This document shows, piece by piece, positions 8,129 to 16,018 of a DNA stretch of 64,000 bases (position 1 is the first letter of the stretch; each line of letters starts with the position of its first letter). Source of the stretch: Parundibacterium terreum (GTDB lineage Bacteria; Pseudomonadota; Gammaproteobacteria; Burkholderiales; Burkholderiaceae_D); NCBI RefSeq assembly GCF_014636315.1, contig NZ_BMED01000001.1, positions 1,803,941 to 1,867,940 of the forward strand. The letters run 5' to 3'. The notes under the pieces are model-generated. The model was not told the origin of the DNA. It ran no database searches and worked only from the letters and a program-made list of their open reading frames with translations. The position numbers and the translations under genes were made by a program.

Positions 8129-8975
8129 CGACTGCACAATTCTCATCCGGTAATTCTGTAGCGGCGACAACATCATCGTCGGTCGCTGCGTTTTTATATA
8201 AGGCAGCAATCATGTCGTCGCTCACCTTGTCGGTATCGAACATGATCCGGCCGTCGCGCAGGCCGATGATGCGCGAAAAATGGGCGCGTGCGAGCTCTAC
8301 CTGATGCAGGCTGCAGATCAGGCCCGCCCCGCGGGAGGCGGCCTCCTCCTGCAAGCTGTGCAGGGTCTGAATCGACAGCGTAGGATCGAGCGCAGAAAGC
8401 GGCTCATCGACCAGCAGCAGGCTGGCATCCGACAAGATCAGGCGCGCCAGGCCGCAGCGCTGGCGCTCTCCGCCGGACAAGCGATCGACGCGCGAGTATA
8501 GCTTGTGCTGCAACTGGAAGCGTCCCAGCGCCTCCCAGGCAGCGGCAGGGTCGGCCGGCTTGATCAGATTGCGTATCGCGCGGCCCAGCGACCAAACCGG
8601 CAATTTACCCGCCAGCACCGCCGTCACCACCCTTTGCCTTGGCGGCAAAGGCGGTGTTTGCGGCGCCAGGAACAGGCGGCGGCGCAGAAGATGGCGGGCA
8701 TGGTGGCTGAGCGACCAAGGTTGCTGGTCGAACAGCGTATATTCGCCCTGTTCCGGCTGATAGGCGCAGGCCAGGGTATGCAGCAAGGTCGTCTTGCCGG
8801 CGCCGGAAGGACCGATCAGCGCGACCTGTTCACCGGCTTTGATCTCCAGCGACAAATCGCTCAAGGCCCAGCCGCCTGCCTGTTTGCCGGACGAGGGATG
8901 GCGTACATGCACAGACTGCAGTTTCACCATGCGCTCGTCGGACTTGTACTCCTTCGGTATTGCAGCAGCCGGCAT
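8109..8975 (-). CDS. phnC: ABC transporter ATP-binding protein (PhnC-like)
   Basis: The 288-residue nucleotide-binding subunit of the importer. Walker A is GPSGAGKT (55-62), the signature is LSGGERQR and Walker B is LLLVDEPLSALD; the switch histidine lies in CSLHQVE. Its ATG shares a base with the TAA stop of the binding-protein gene (TAATG), so expression is coupled. The N-terminus up to M16 (MVKLQSV) is longer than in typical PhnC, so the shorter start is an alternative. Cytoplasmic face of the inner membrane. The best label is phosphonate-type importer ATPase; no C-P lyase genes are nearby to confirm phosphonate as substrate. Confidence 0.9.
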   Translation of the reverse strand: MPAAAIPKEYKSDERMVKLQSVHVRHPSSGKQAGGWALSDLSLEIKAGEQVALIGPSGAGKTTLLHTLACAYQPEQGEYTLFDQQPWSLSHHARHLLRRRLFLAPQTPPLPPRQRVVTAVLAGKLPVWSLGRAIRNLIKPADPAAAWEALGRFQLQHKLYSRVDRLSGGERQRCGLARLILSDASLLLVDEPLSALDPTLSIQTLHSLQEEAASRGAGLICSLHQVELARAHFSRIIGLRDGRIMFDTDKVSDDMIAALYKNAATDDDVVAATELPDENCAVDDPRCF

Positions 8976-9844
8976 TACTTCAACAGCCCCGCATTTTGCG
9001 CAGCACCTTCAATAGACTTGTAGTTCTCCGCCTTGGTCGGGATAAAGCGCGTAGCACGCTGCAATTCCAATATTTCCTTGTCTGCAGGATCATTGGCATT
9101 CAGCGCCAGGAAAGCATCGGTGATTTTCTTGCGCAGCTCAGCCGGCATATCGGCGCGCACCGACCAGTTATAGTCGAAGTAACCGGGCGTTGTGTAGAAC
9201 ACGCGCACCTGCTTGGTATCGACCTTGTTCTGGCTGACCAGTTTTTCCCATACCGAGATATTCAGCGCGCCGGCATCCACCTTGCCGCCGGCAACGGCTG
9301 CGACCGTTGCATCATGCGCGCCGGAGAACGCGATCCGCTTCATATCTGTATCCGGGTTGAGCTTGGCCGCCAGCAGGTAGTAGCGCGGCATCAGGTGGCC
9401 GGAAGTAGAAGATTCAGAGCCGAAGGTGAAGGTCTTCCCTTTCAGGTCTTCCAGTTTATTGATGGAAGGGCTGGTGGTAATGAAGACGGACTTGAATTTT
9501 TCGTCTTCTTCACGCTGTACCAGAGGAATGATCTGGTCCTTGCTGCGCACCTTGGCCTGCACAAAGGTAAAGCCGCCAAACCAGACCATGTCCAGCTTGT
9601 GGTTGATCAGGCCTTCCACTGATGCGGCGTAGTCGGTTACCGGCGTAAACTCCACCTTCATGCCGGTTTTCTTTTCCAGATAGGCGCCCAGAGGCTTGAA
9701 CTTGCGCTGCAACTCGGTGGGCGCTTCGTCCGGGATGGCGGATACCCGCAGCACCTGCTGCTGGGCAAAGCTGGAACCGGCGGCAAACAGCATGGAAGTC
9801 GCGAACAGCGAACCAATTACTTGTCTTCTGGAAAATTTGGACAT
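8975..9844 (-). CDS. phnD: Periplasmic binding protein, PhnD family (phosphonate or putative selenate)
   Basis: The 289-residue solute-binding protein has an export signal containing SRRQVIG (twin arginines at 6-7) followed by a hydrophobic stretch and AFA-like cleavage near residue 27, suggesting Tat or Sec export to the periplasm. The mature part begins VLRVSAIPDEAPTELQRK, runs through a VEFTPVTDYAASVEGL region and has the WFGGFTFVQA motif. That wording strongly recalls the subgroup named putative selenate ABC binding proteins within the PhnD family, so selenate or another oxyanion is a serious alternative to phosphonate. It is the first gene of the operon, and two copies of ATGATAGAC lie 76-150 bases upstream. 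Family firm, substrate open. Confidence 0.88.
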   Translation of the reverse strand: MSKFSRRQVIGSLFATSMLFAAGSSFAQQQVLRVSAIPDEAPTELQRKFKPLGAYLEKKTGMKVEFTPVTDYAASVEGLINHKLDMVWFGGFTFVQAKVRSKDQIIPLVQREEDEKFKSVFITTSPSINKLEDLKGKTFTFGSESSTSGHLMPRYYLLAAKLNPDTDMKRIAFSGAHDATVAAVAGGKVDAGALNISVWEKLVSQNKVDTKQVRVFYTTPGYFDYNWSVRADMPAELRKKITDAFLALNANDPADKEILELQRATRFIPTKAENYKSIEGAAQNAGLLK

Positions 9845-9919
9845 GGAATCGTCTTTCTATAAAAGGAACGGCAAGGGTTCTGAGCAAGATTTAACAACGC
9901 GCTGACGGGATTATTGACG

Positions 9920-9996
9920 ATGGTCTATGATAGACAAAATTCATCACAATTGTGTGTAATTCCGAACAGAGCAAAAATGTGAGCATGATAGACCAT
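9920..9996. promoter_or_regulatory. Candidate operator pair between phnD and egtD
   Basis: ATGGTCTAT (9920-9928) and its inverse ATAGACCAT (9988-9996) face each other. The first is part of the perfect palindrome GTCTATGATAGAC (9923-9935), and ATGATAGAC is repeated at 9927-9935 and 9986-9994, 59 bases apart. The halves resemble the TGGT...ACCA operators of GntR/HutC-family regulators such as mycobacterial PhnF. The site could control phnD, egtD or both. Confidence 0.4.
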
Positions 9997-10092
9997 TAGT
10001 ACCAGTTCCGAATAAAGGATGCAGATATTTTCGTGTCCTCCATTATTCGTAACGGCCTCCAAAGGCGAACCTCCAGCACAAGGCGAAACAAG

Positions 10093-11067
10093 ATGCGCGA
10101 TGACCTACAAACCCGCTTTATCCAGTTATACCGCGAAGATGCAGACGAACTGAACACGAGACTGCATATTGAACTAAGCAATAGCCTGCTGTCGCCGCAA
10201 GCCAGCCTCTCTCCCAAATATTTTTATGACACCCTGGGCTCACGCCTGTTCCAGGCGATCTGCGCCTTGCCCGAGTACTACCCTACTCGCACGGAAGCCG
10301 CCATTTTTACCCAATATCGTCAACAGATGGCGGAATCTATAGGCACAGGTTCCACGATGATAGACCTGGGAGCCGGTGATTGTGCCAAGGCGGCAAGCCT
10401 GTTTGGGGCCCTGCGGCCGGAGCAATATGTGCCTGTGGATATTTCGGTTGACTTTGTCCGCGGCGCGGTGGAAAGCCTGCAACACACCTATCCGCAAATA
10501 GACATGCTGGGAGTAGGCATGGACTTTTCAGCGCGCCTGGACTTGCCCGACGAGGTGAGGCGCGAAAAGCGTCTGTTTTTTTATCCGGGTTCATCGATAG
10601 GCAACTTCACGCTGCGCGAAGCCATCGCGCTACTGCGCAGGATGCGCCTGTCCTGCGACGACGATGGCGGCCTGCTGATAGGGGTAGACCTGGTCAAGGA
10701 CAAGAACATCCTGGAGCCGGCCTACGATGATGCGCTGGGACTGACTGCTGCATTCAACCTGAACATCCTGAACAATATCAATCGCCTGCTGGGCTCAGAT
10801 TTTGAACTGAAGGACTGGCAGCACAAGGCTTTTTATCATCCGGACAAGCAGCGCATAGAAATGTATCTGGAAGCCCGGCGCGATCTTGCAGTGCGCTGGC
10901 AAGGCAAGCAGCGCGATTTCGTACGAGGTGAACGGATACATACCGAGAACAGCTACAAATATACACCCGAGAGCTTCATTGGAGCCTTGAACGAAGCCGG
11001 ATTCGCCCGCACACGCATGTGGACTGACGAACAGGGCTGGTTCGCCGTATTTCATGCCACACCATAA
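10093..11067 (+). CDS. egtD: Histidine N-alpha-methyltransferase EgtD (ergothioneine)
   Basis: Transfers three methyl groups from S-adenosylmethionine to histidine, giving hercynine, the first step of ergothioneine synthesis. The 324-residue protein has the family hallmark SPKYFYDTLGSRLFQAICALPEYYPTRTE (about 40-67) and the SAM-binding DLGAGDCAK (91-99), with further conserved FFYPGSSIGNF. The frame is open from a GTG at 10033, but the ATG at 10093 places the start where known EgtD proteins begin. Cytosolic. Its partner egtB lies 3 kb downstream on the same strand, separated by three or four genes, so the two are not one operon here. Confidence 0.93.
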   Translation: MRDDLQTRFIQLYREDADELNTRLHIELSNSLLSPQASLSPKYFYDTLGSRLFQAICALPEYYPTRTEAAIFTQYRQQMAESIGTGSTMIDLGAGDCAKAASLFGALRPEQYVPVDISVDFVRGAVESLQHTYPQIDMLGVGMDFSARLDLPDEVRREKRLFFYPGSSIGNFTLREAIALLRRMRLSCDDDGGLLIGVDLVKDKNILEPAYDDALGLTAAFNLNILNNINRLLGSDFELKDWQHKAFYHPDKQRIEMYLEARRDLAVRWQGKQRDFVRGERIHTENSYKYTPESFIGALNEAGFARTRMWTDEQGWFAVFHATP

Positions 11068-11152
11068 AATTATTAAATAAATAATGACTATCTTGTAAAT
11101 CGAGAATTGGCAGCCAAGAATACCTGGCGATAATCCCGGTTCACGCCTGCTG

Positions 11153-11965
11153 TCAGCCTGTGGCCCGATGCAGCACAGCCAGTTGCCTGGACTGCGCAAC
11201 CAGTTGGCCCAGGCTATCCCAGATCTCAAAGTCCTCTTCATGATAGCCATCGATCACATGGCGCGTGCTGACCCGGCAAGCCAGCCAGCCGGGCGCTGGC
11301 CGAGCGCGGATATGCACCGTCAACTCCATCGTCGATGAACCGCGTTCGCCGAAATCCAGCACGACAGGAGCCGCCGCATCCACCAAGGCAGCCAGACTCA
11401 CAGTATCGGCATCGCTGCCATCCGCGTAGCGCATCCAGAACTCCGCGATGCTCTCTCCGCCAGGCTTGCCTTGTACCCATCCCGGCAAACGCGCCACTCT
11501 GTAATGCAGCTGTTCAGCAATGCTGACACCGGGCATTCCTTTGCCATCCAGCATATCCACGCATTGCTCCACCGGCGGCAAGTCCGGCGCCCGGTTCAGC
11601 ATCAACGTGGGTCCCTGTGCTTGCGCCAAATCAGTAAAGCTGGCAACTACCCGAACAATCTCCTGCTCTTCGCGCCACAGCCTGGCTTCACCGGTCGCCA
11701 CGCGTTTGCCCGCACGCGCTATCTCAGTATGCACGCGCACCGGACCGGGTGTCGCAGGCCGCAGAAAGAATGCAGATACCGCCAAAGGGTCAGGGAAATC
11801 CAGTTTCAGCATCTCCTGTTTCAGGGCCTGCAGGCATACGGCAAGGCTGTACCCGCCATTCGGCGTACCGCTGAGTGCATTCCAGCGCTCCGTCAGAGCG
11901 CCGGCATACAAATGATCGGAAATCCTGCTGATGCCAGTGTCTGCATGAAAAAGAGAATTGCGCAT
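11153..11965 (-). CDS. Acyl-CoA thioesterase, TesB-like double hotdog
   Basis: A 270-residue protein resembling the double-hotdog acyl-CoA thioesterase family: an N-terminal hotdog with GTPNGGYSLAVCLQAL (about 32-47) and a C-terminal hotdog (about 165-265) with TMELTVHIRARP and WLACRVSTRHVIDGYHEEDFEIWD. It should hydrolyse acyl-CoA thioesters in the cytosol; chain length cannot be predicted. The ATG at 11965 is chosen because GAGGTGG sits six bases upstream, although the frame stays open to 12220 through a palindromic element. The only near neighbour on this strand is the SnoaL-like gene 390 bases upstream, and the 284-bp nested palindrome lies between them, 33 bases before this start. Confidence 0.82.
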   Translation of the reverse strand: MRNSLFHADTGISRISDHLYAGALTERWNALSGTPNGGYSLAVCLQALKQEMLKLDFPDPLAVSAFFLRPATPGPVRVHTEIARAGKRVATGEARLWREEQEIVRVVASFTDLAQAQGPTLMLNRAPDLPPVEQCVDMLDGKGMPGVSIAEQLHYRVARLPGWVQGKPGGESIAEFWMRYADGSDADTVSLAALVDAAAPVVLDFGERGSSTMELTVHIRARPAPGWLACRVSTRHVIDGYHEEDFEIWDSLGQLVAQSRQLAVLHRATG

Positions 11966-11997
11966 ATCCACCTCTGATCTTGGTTTGCTTGCCATAT

Positions 11998-12281
11998 TAG
12001 AACTCATTTCATAAATGGAAGGGAGTGCGAACGAGTCCATTTGGGATGCAGTGCAAGGCGTGTCGCGACGCAAAGACTGGCCGTCTTTGCTAGCGGCGCA
12101 ACGCTGCAATGCGCCCAAATGGATCGTTCCCGGAGGGTTAGGCCTAAAATAGGCGCTGGACTGCGTTGCGCTCGTTACCTCGGCGACCCCGTCAATAGCC
12201 CCGCTATTGACGCCTCGCACCCCTTGTCAGCGCCTATTTTAGGCCTAACGCATCTCCCTCCCATTTATGAAATGAGTTCTA
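11998..12281. repeat. 284-bp nested palindrome, MITE-like
   Basis: Terminal inverted repeats begin TAGAACTCATTTCATAAATGG (11998 on) and end in the matching inverse at 12281. Inside are perfect 22-bp arms (12137-12158 and 12228-12249, starting GTTAGGCCTAAAATAGG), and at the centre the hairpin GTCAATAG-CCCCG-CTATTGAC (12191-12211). No protein is encoded. The terminal motif recurs at 52945-52968 and 58960-58992. The structure fits a miniature inverted-repeat element mobilised in trans. A direct target duplication is not clear. Confidence 0.75.
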
Positions 12282-12352
12282 GTATTGCAGTCAAATCATG
12301 CGCCCAGTATACGGCCCGTATCAATTACCTCGCGGGTAATCAACACATTGCT

Positions 12353-12730
12353 TCAAGCCGGTGACGGATCAAGAAACTGATGGTCAGACAAAATGCGCCC
12401 ATTCGCATCCAGTATCAGGAAATCAAAGCCGCAAGAAATCGCCTTGTTTTCTGCGTTTACCATCTGCCAGTTGAAGCGCACACCCTGATGATGGCTTTGC
12501 GCATTGCCTGCATAGCGGAACAGGTATCCGGCGTCCCTGACCCATTTTTGATATGCGGTTCCTATCCTGTTTTCCAGTTCTGCATAGCCATGCATCTCCG
12601 TGGACGGAGTATAGTGCGCCCCATCCTCCGTCCACAGTTGCGCGATCATTTCTCTGCGCTGCGCCGCATCAGGCTGATTCCACACCGCGATGTATTTTTC
12701 GACCAGCAGTTCTATCTCTTTCGCTTCCAT
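12353..12730 (-). CDS. SnoaL/NTF2-like protein
   Basis: A small 125-residue protein with the look of the SnoaL/NTF2-like alpha+beta cone fold: an N-terminal helix pair (EIELLVEKYIAVWNQPDAAQRREMIAQLWTEDG), then strands including HYTPSTEMHGYAELENRIG and a C-terminal GFDFLILDANGRILSDHQFLDP. The order helix, acidic W-T-E-D turn and strand is typical. Members are enzymes or ligand-binding proteins of very varied function, so none is assigned. GGAGAG five bases before the ATG supports the start. It is divergent from the AraC regulator 178 bases away, which may control it. Confidence 0.75.
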   Translation of the reverse strand: MEAKEIELLVEKYIAVWNQPDAAQRREMIAQLWTEDGAHYTPSTEMHGYAELENRIGTAYQKWVRDAGYLFRYAGNAQSHHQGVRFNWQMVNAENKAISCGFDFLILDANGRILSDHQFLDPSPA

Positions 12731-12908
12731 TTATCTCTCCATAAGTGTTCATATCCGGGAATTTCCCTGATGGACTACTGCACTACAAACTTGCATTCCT
12801 TGACTTAAGTGCTATTCTCCAAGGAGAAGAATGGACGAACAATGTTCAATAATCCTCATTTAATAGCCAATCGTCCAATTCAACCCTCATTCCACAACAG
12901 GGATATCC

Positions 12909-13844
12909 ATGGACCCATTAGATGATGTATTTGCCGCGATGCGCGTCCAAAGCGCGGTATATGCCAGGCTGGAAACCCGCGCGCCCTGGGGTTTGAGTCT
13001 GGCTGGCGGTCAAAGCGCCAGGTTTGGCCTCGTGGTGCGGGGATCTTGCCTGCTGCAAGTCGAAGGACGAGCCGGCACCATCAGCCTGACGGCTGGGGAT
13101 TGCTATGTATTGGCAGGTGGCTCACCTTACGTGCTGTGTGATGACTTGAAGACTCCAAGGGTGAGCTGCGTGCAGGCAGTCAGGGATAAAGTGGGCGGAG
13201 TGGTTGAACTGGGAGCCGTGGATACAACTGGCAAGGCCATAGGCACGCAGGCGACCATCATTTGTGGCTGGTTTTCGTTTGATGAAGCCTCGGCCCAACC
13301 CTTAACGGATTTAATCCCTCCGGTACTGCATGTACGCATGGATCAGGCGCGTAGCAATACCTTGCAGGCCAGCCTGCAGTTGCTGGCGATGGAAACCGCA
13401 GAACCTGACATGGGTTCCGGCATTGTGGTCAGCCGCTTGGCCGACATCATCTTCGTGCATGCGATCCGTGCCCATATCGCCAATGCCGGTAATGACGACA
13501 TGGGCTGGCTCACGGCGCTGGCCGACAAGAAATTAGGCGCAGCCTTAAGGGCCATGCATAAGGATATGGCGCACAACTGGACCGTGGAATCGCTGGCAAA
13601 GGCAGCCGGACTATCGCGCTCGGGGTTTGCGCTCAGGTTCAAGGAAAAGGTCGGAGAGTCACCGCTGGAATATCTGACCCGCTGGCGCATGTTCAAGGCA
13701 GGCTGCCTGTTGCGGCAACACGATAAGTCATTGGGAGAAATCGCCGATCTGGTCGGCTACGAGTCGGATGTCGCCTTTAACAAGGCATTTAAGCGTGTCA
13801 AAGGCGTGCCGCCAGGAGAATACCGGCGTAATAGCCTGCAATGA
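12909..13844 (+). CDS. AraC-family regulator with N-terminal cupin
   Basis: This 311-residue transcription factor has an N-terminal cupin-type sensor domain (about 5-190, with GSCLLQVEGRAGTISLTAGDCYVLAGG) and a C-terminal double helix-turn-helix (about 205-305) with the AraC signature LAKAAGLSRSGFALRFKEKVGESPLEYLTRWRM and a second helix pair ending VGYESDVAFNKAFKRVKGVPPGEYR. The cupin is of the class often linked to sensing small organic or redox-active molecules. It is divergent from the SnoaL-like gene, which is its most likely target; the 178-bp gap would house both promoters. Cytosolic and DNA-binding. Ligand unknown. Confidence 0.9.
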   Translation: MDPLDDVFAAMRVQSAVYARLETRAPWGLSLAGGQSARFGLVVRGSCLLQVEGRAGTISLTAGDCYVLAGGSPYVLCDDLKTPRVSCVQAVRDKVGGVVELGAVDTTGKAIGTQATIICGWFSFDEASAQPLTDLIPPVLHVRMDQARSNTLQASLQLLAMETAEPDMGSGIVVSRLADIIFVHAIRAHIANAGNDDMGWLTALADKKLGAALRAMHKDMAHNWTVESLAKAAGLSRSGFALRFKEKVGESPLEYLTRWRMFKAGCLLRQHDKSLGEIADLVGYESDVAFNKAFKRVKGVPPGEYRRNSLQ

Positions 13845-14062
13845 CCGGCAGATTGGCCGATACGGTGCTACAAGCCGGGAGTATGCTTACTTTCCGTATA
13901 TTGACTTTTGTTAAATGTCGTACAGACCAACTTTATTTTCGCGCTTATACTAAGATATATGCTTATGCGTTTTTTAAAAAATCAAGGCTAGCCAAGGTCA
14001 TCTGGAACTATAGCTGGCTACCAATACAAGCACTTGATTGATGATAGCTTTACAGGGGCATC

Positions 14063-15352
14063 ATGCTGAATCCACACTTTATTACGGTCTCTGACTGTCT
14101 GCGGACGCAGTATGCGCTGGTCCGTACCCGGTCTGTTGCTTTGTCCGAACCTTTGTCGGAAGAAGACTGCTGTGTACAGTCAATGCCGGACGCCAGCCCC
14201 ATCAAATGGCATCTCGCGCACACCACCTGGTTTTTCGAAACCTTTATCCTGGAAAAATTCGAATCCGATTTTCACGCGCATGATCCTGCCTTCAGGGTGC
14301 TGTATAACTCCTACTACAACGGCGTAGGCGACAAGCATCCGCGCGCGCAACGCGGCATGCTAACTCGACCTTCACTGGCGGAGGTACTGGCTTATCGCAG
14401 CAATGTGGATGACAGGATACAGACCCTGCTCTCCAAGCACGACCTGTTCAGCCCGCACTCCACCGAGCTGGCAATGCTGGTGGAACTGGGCATGCAGCAT
14501 GAGCAGCAGCATCAGGAACTGATGATGACCGACCTGAAGCATTTACTGTCGCTCAATCCGCTGAAGCCCGCCTACTCTGCCGAGCCGCTGCAGCCCGCGC
14601 TGACGCCACCCGCCATTACCTGGCTGGAATTTGATGCGGGCGTCGTGGAAATCGGCCATGCATCCGACAGCTTCTGCTTCGACAATGAATTGCCAAGACA
14701 CCGGCAATTCCTGGAAAAATTTTCTCTGGCTTCGCGCCTGGTCACCAACGGCGAATACCTGGAATTCGTCAAGGCTGGCGGCTACAAGGATCCGTCCTTG
14801 TGGCTGTCGGAAGGCTGGGACTGGATCTCTACTCAGCACATTTCCCACCCTACGTTCTGGCATCCCGCGCAATCTGCCGCTCCCGCGGAAAAACCGGCAG
14901 GCTGGCTGGAATTTACGCTGCATGGAATATTGCCGCTAGACCTGCACCGGCCAGTCACCCATATTTCCTTCTTTGAAGCGGAAGCCTATGCCCGCTGGGT
15001 AGGCGCACGGCTGCCAACGGAGTCAGAATGGGAACACGCAGCCGGTACGGTGGAAATGATACCCGGCAACCTGGAGCCACAATTGCATCCCGCACCGTAC
15101 GACCATCACACCGCGCTGGTGGACATGTTCGGCGTCGCCTGGCAATGGACCAGCAGCAGCTACGCCCCCTATCCCGGCTATGTATCGGCCGAAGGCGCCA
15201 TTGGTGAATACAACGGCAAGTTCATGGTGAACCAGTATGTGCTGCGCGGCTCTTCCTGCGCGACGCCAACCGGACATGCACGGGTAACCTACAGGAACTT
15301 CTTCCCTTCCACTGCCAGGTGGCAGTTTACGGGGATACGGTTGGCTAAATAA
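14063..15352 (+). CDS. egtB: Ergothioneine biosynthesis sulfoxide synthase EgtB
   Basis: Non-haem iron enzyme that joins a thiol (gamma-glutamylcysteine or cysteine) to hercynine using O2, the second step of ergothioneine synthesis. The 429 residues hold a DinB-like N-terminal domain with iron ligands in KWHLAHTTWFFE (H50/H53) and MQHEQQHQE (H146, H150), and a C-terminal formylglycine-generating-enzyme domain (about 185-429) with ARLPTESEWEHAAG and an ending typical of the family, SSCATPTGHARVTYRNFFP. No egtA, egtC or egtE is visible, so the route may use free cysteine or other loci. The gene is followed by repeat copy B. The ATG at 14063 is preceded by an AGGGG at 14053-14057. Confidence 0.93.
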   Translation: MLNPHFITVSDCLRTQYALVRTRSVALSEPLSEEDCCVQSMPDASPIKWHLAHTTWFFETFILEKFESDFHAHDPAFRVLYNSYYNGVGDKHPRAQRGMLTRPSLAEVLAYRSNVDDRIQTLLSKHDLFSPHSTELAMLVELGMQHEQQHQELMMTDLKHLLSLNPLKPAYSAEPLQPALTPPAITWLEFDAGVVEIGHASDSFCFDNELPRHRQFLEKFSLASRLVTNGEYLEFVKAGGYKDPSLWLSEGWDWISTQHISHPTFWHPAQSAAPAEKPAGWLEFTLHGILPLDLHRPVTHISFFEAEAYARWVGARLPTESEWEHAAGTVEMIPGNLEPQLHPAPYDHHTALVDMFGVAWQWTSSSYAPYPGYVSAEGAIGEYNGKFMVNQYVLRGSSCATPTGHARVTYRNFFPSTARWQFTGIRLAK

Positions 15353-15404
15353 GCTTGCTTTGAGTGCGTAGCCTGATAATTCGGTAGTGCTTTCATTGAT
15401 GCAA

Positions 15405-15958
15405 GCCGGGGGTGGCCCGGCAGCCACTTCCTTTCTTTGCTTCGCCAAAGAAAGGAAGCAAAGAAAGGCGACCGCAGACTTGCCCTCCGGGTGATGGCGA
15501 TGAGCGCCATCACATTTTGCTGCATTACAAAAAATGGGAAATGAACGAAACTCGCTGCGCTCAAACAACGTTCATTTCTGATCCATTTTCTGTAACGCAC
15601 AAAATGCTGCATCCCGAGCGGGGGTAATTCAAAACCAACGTCAACAACAACCCCAATCAAGCCAACTTAATTCGCTGAGCAAGTTCTATTTGTTATTGGA
15701 AAATCTGGTTGCCGTTGTTTTTGATTTGGCTTTTGACTTTGTTTTTGACGTTCAACCGCTTGGAGCTTCGCCGATTGTGCGGTACAGAAAATGGATCAGA
15801 AACGGGTGTGTCTGAGCGCAGCGAGTTTCGCCCGTTTCCCATTTTTTGTACCGCATAATCGGGCACCCCGAAGGGGCGAGGCTTGCGGTCGCCTTTCTTT
15901 TGCTTCCTTTTCTTTGGCGAAGCAAAGAAAAGGAAGTGGCTGTCGGGCCACCCCCGAC
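15405..15958. repeat. Mosaic palindromic repeat, copy B (554 bp), inverted relative to copy A
   Basis: Bounded by GCCGGGGGTGGCCCGGC (15405-15421) and the inverse-like GTCGGGCCACCCCCGAC (15942-15958). Hairpins with 13- and 14-bp stems and a CTTCGC/GCGAAG loop lie at 15427-15458 and 15903-15936. The left half carries the GTGATGGCG...CGCCATCAC module found on the right of copy A, and the right half carries the CTCGCCCCTTCGGGG-like module found on the left of copy A; the central AT-rich stretch also matches as a reverse complement. It lies between the convergent genes egtB and a permease gene. Short open frames inside are not genes. Confidence 0.85.
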
Positions 15959-16018
15959 CTGCCCCGACGAAGTGAAATCAAATTATCAAGCCATACAAGC
16001 CAGCCACGGCTTAACAAA

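Noticed and set aside
8104-8209. Long start for the first PhnE-like permease at 8209
   Set aside because: It would overlap the ATPase gene by about 100 bases and add residues with no family match. A start at 8146, 8128 or 8104 is more likely.
13841-14041. 66-codon frame after the AraC gene
   Set aside because: It overlaps the AraC stop, has no ribosome binding site, and its codon use and composition look random.
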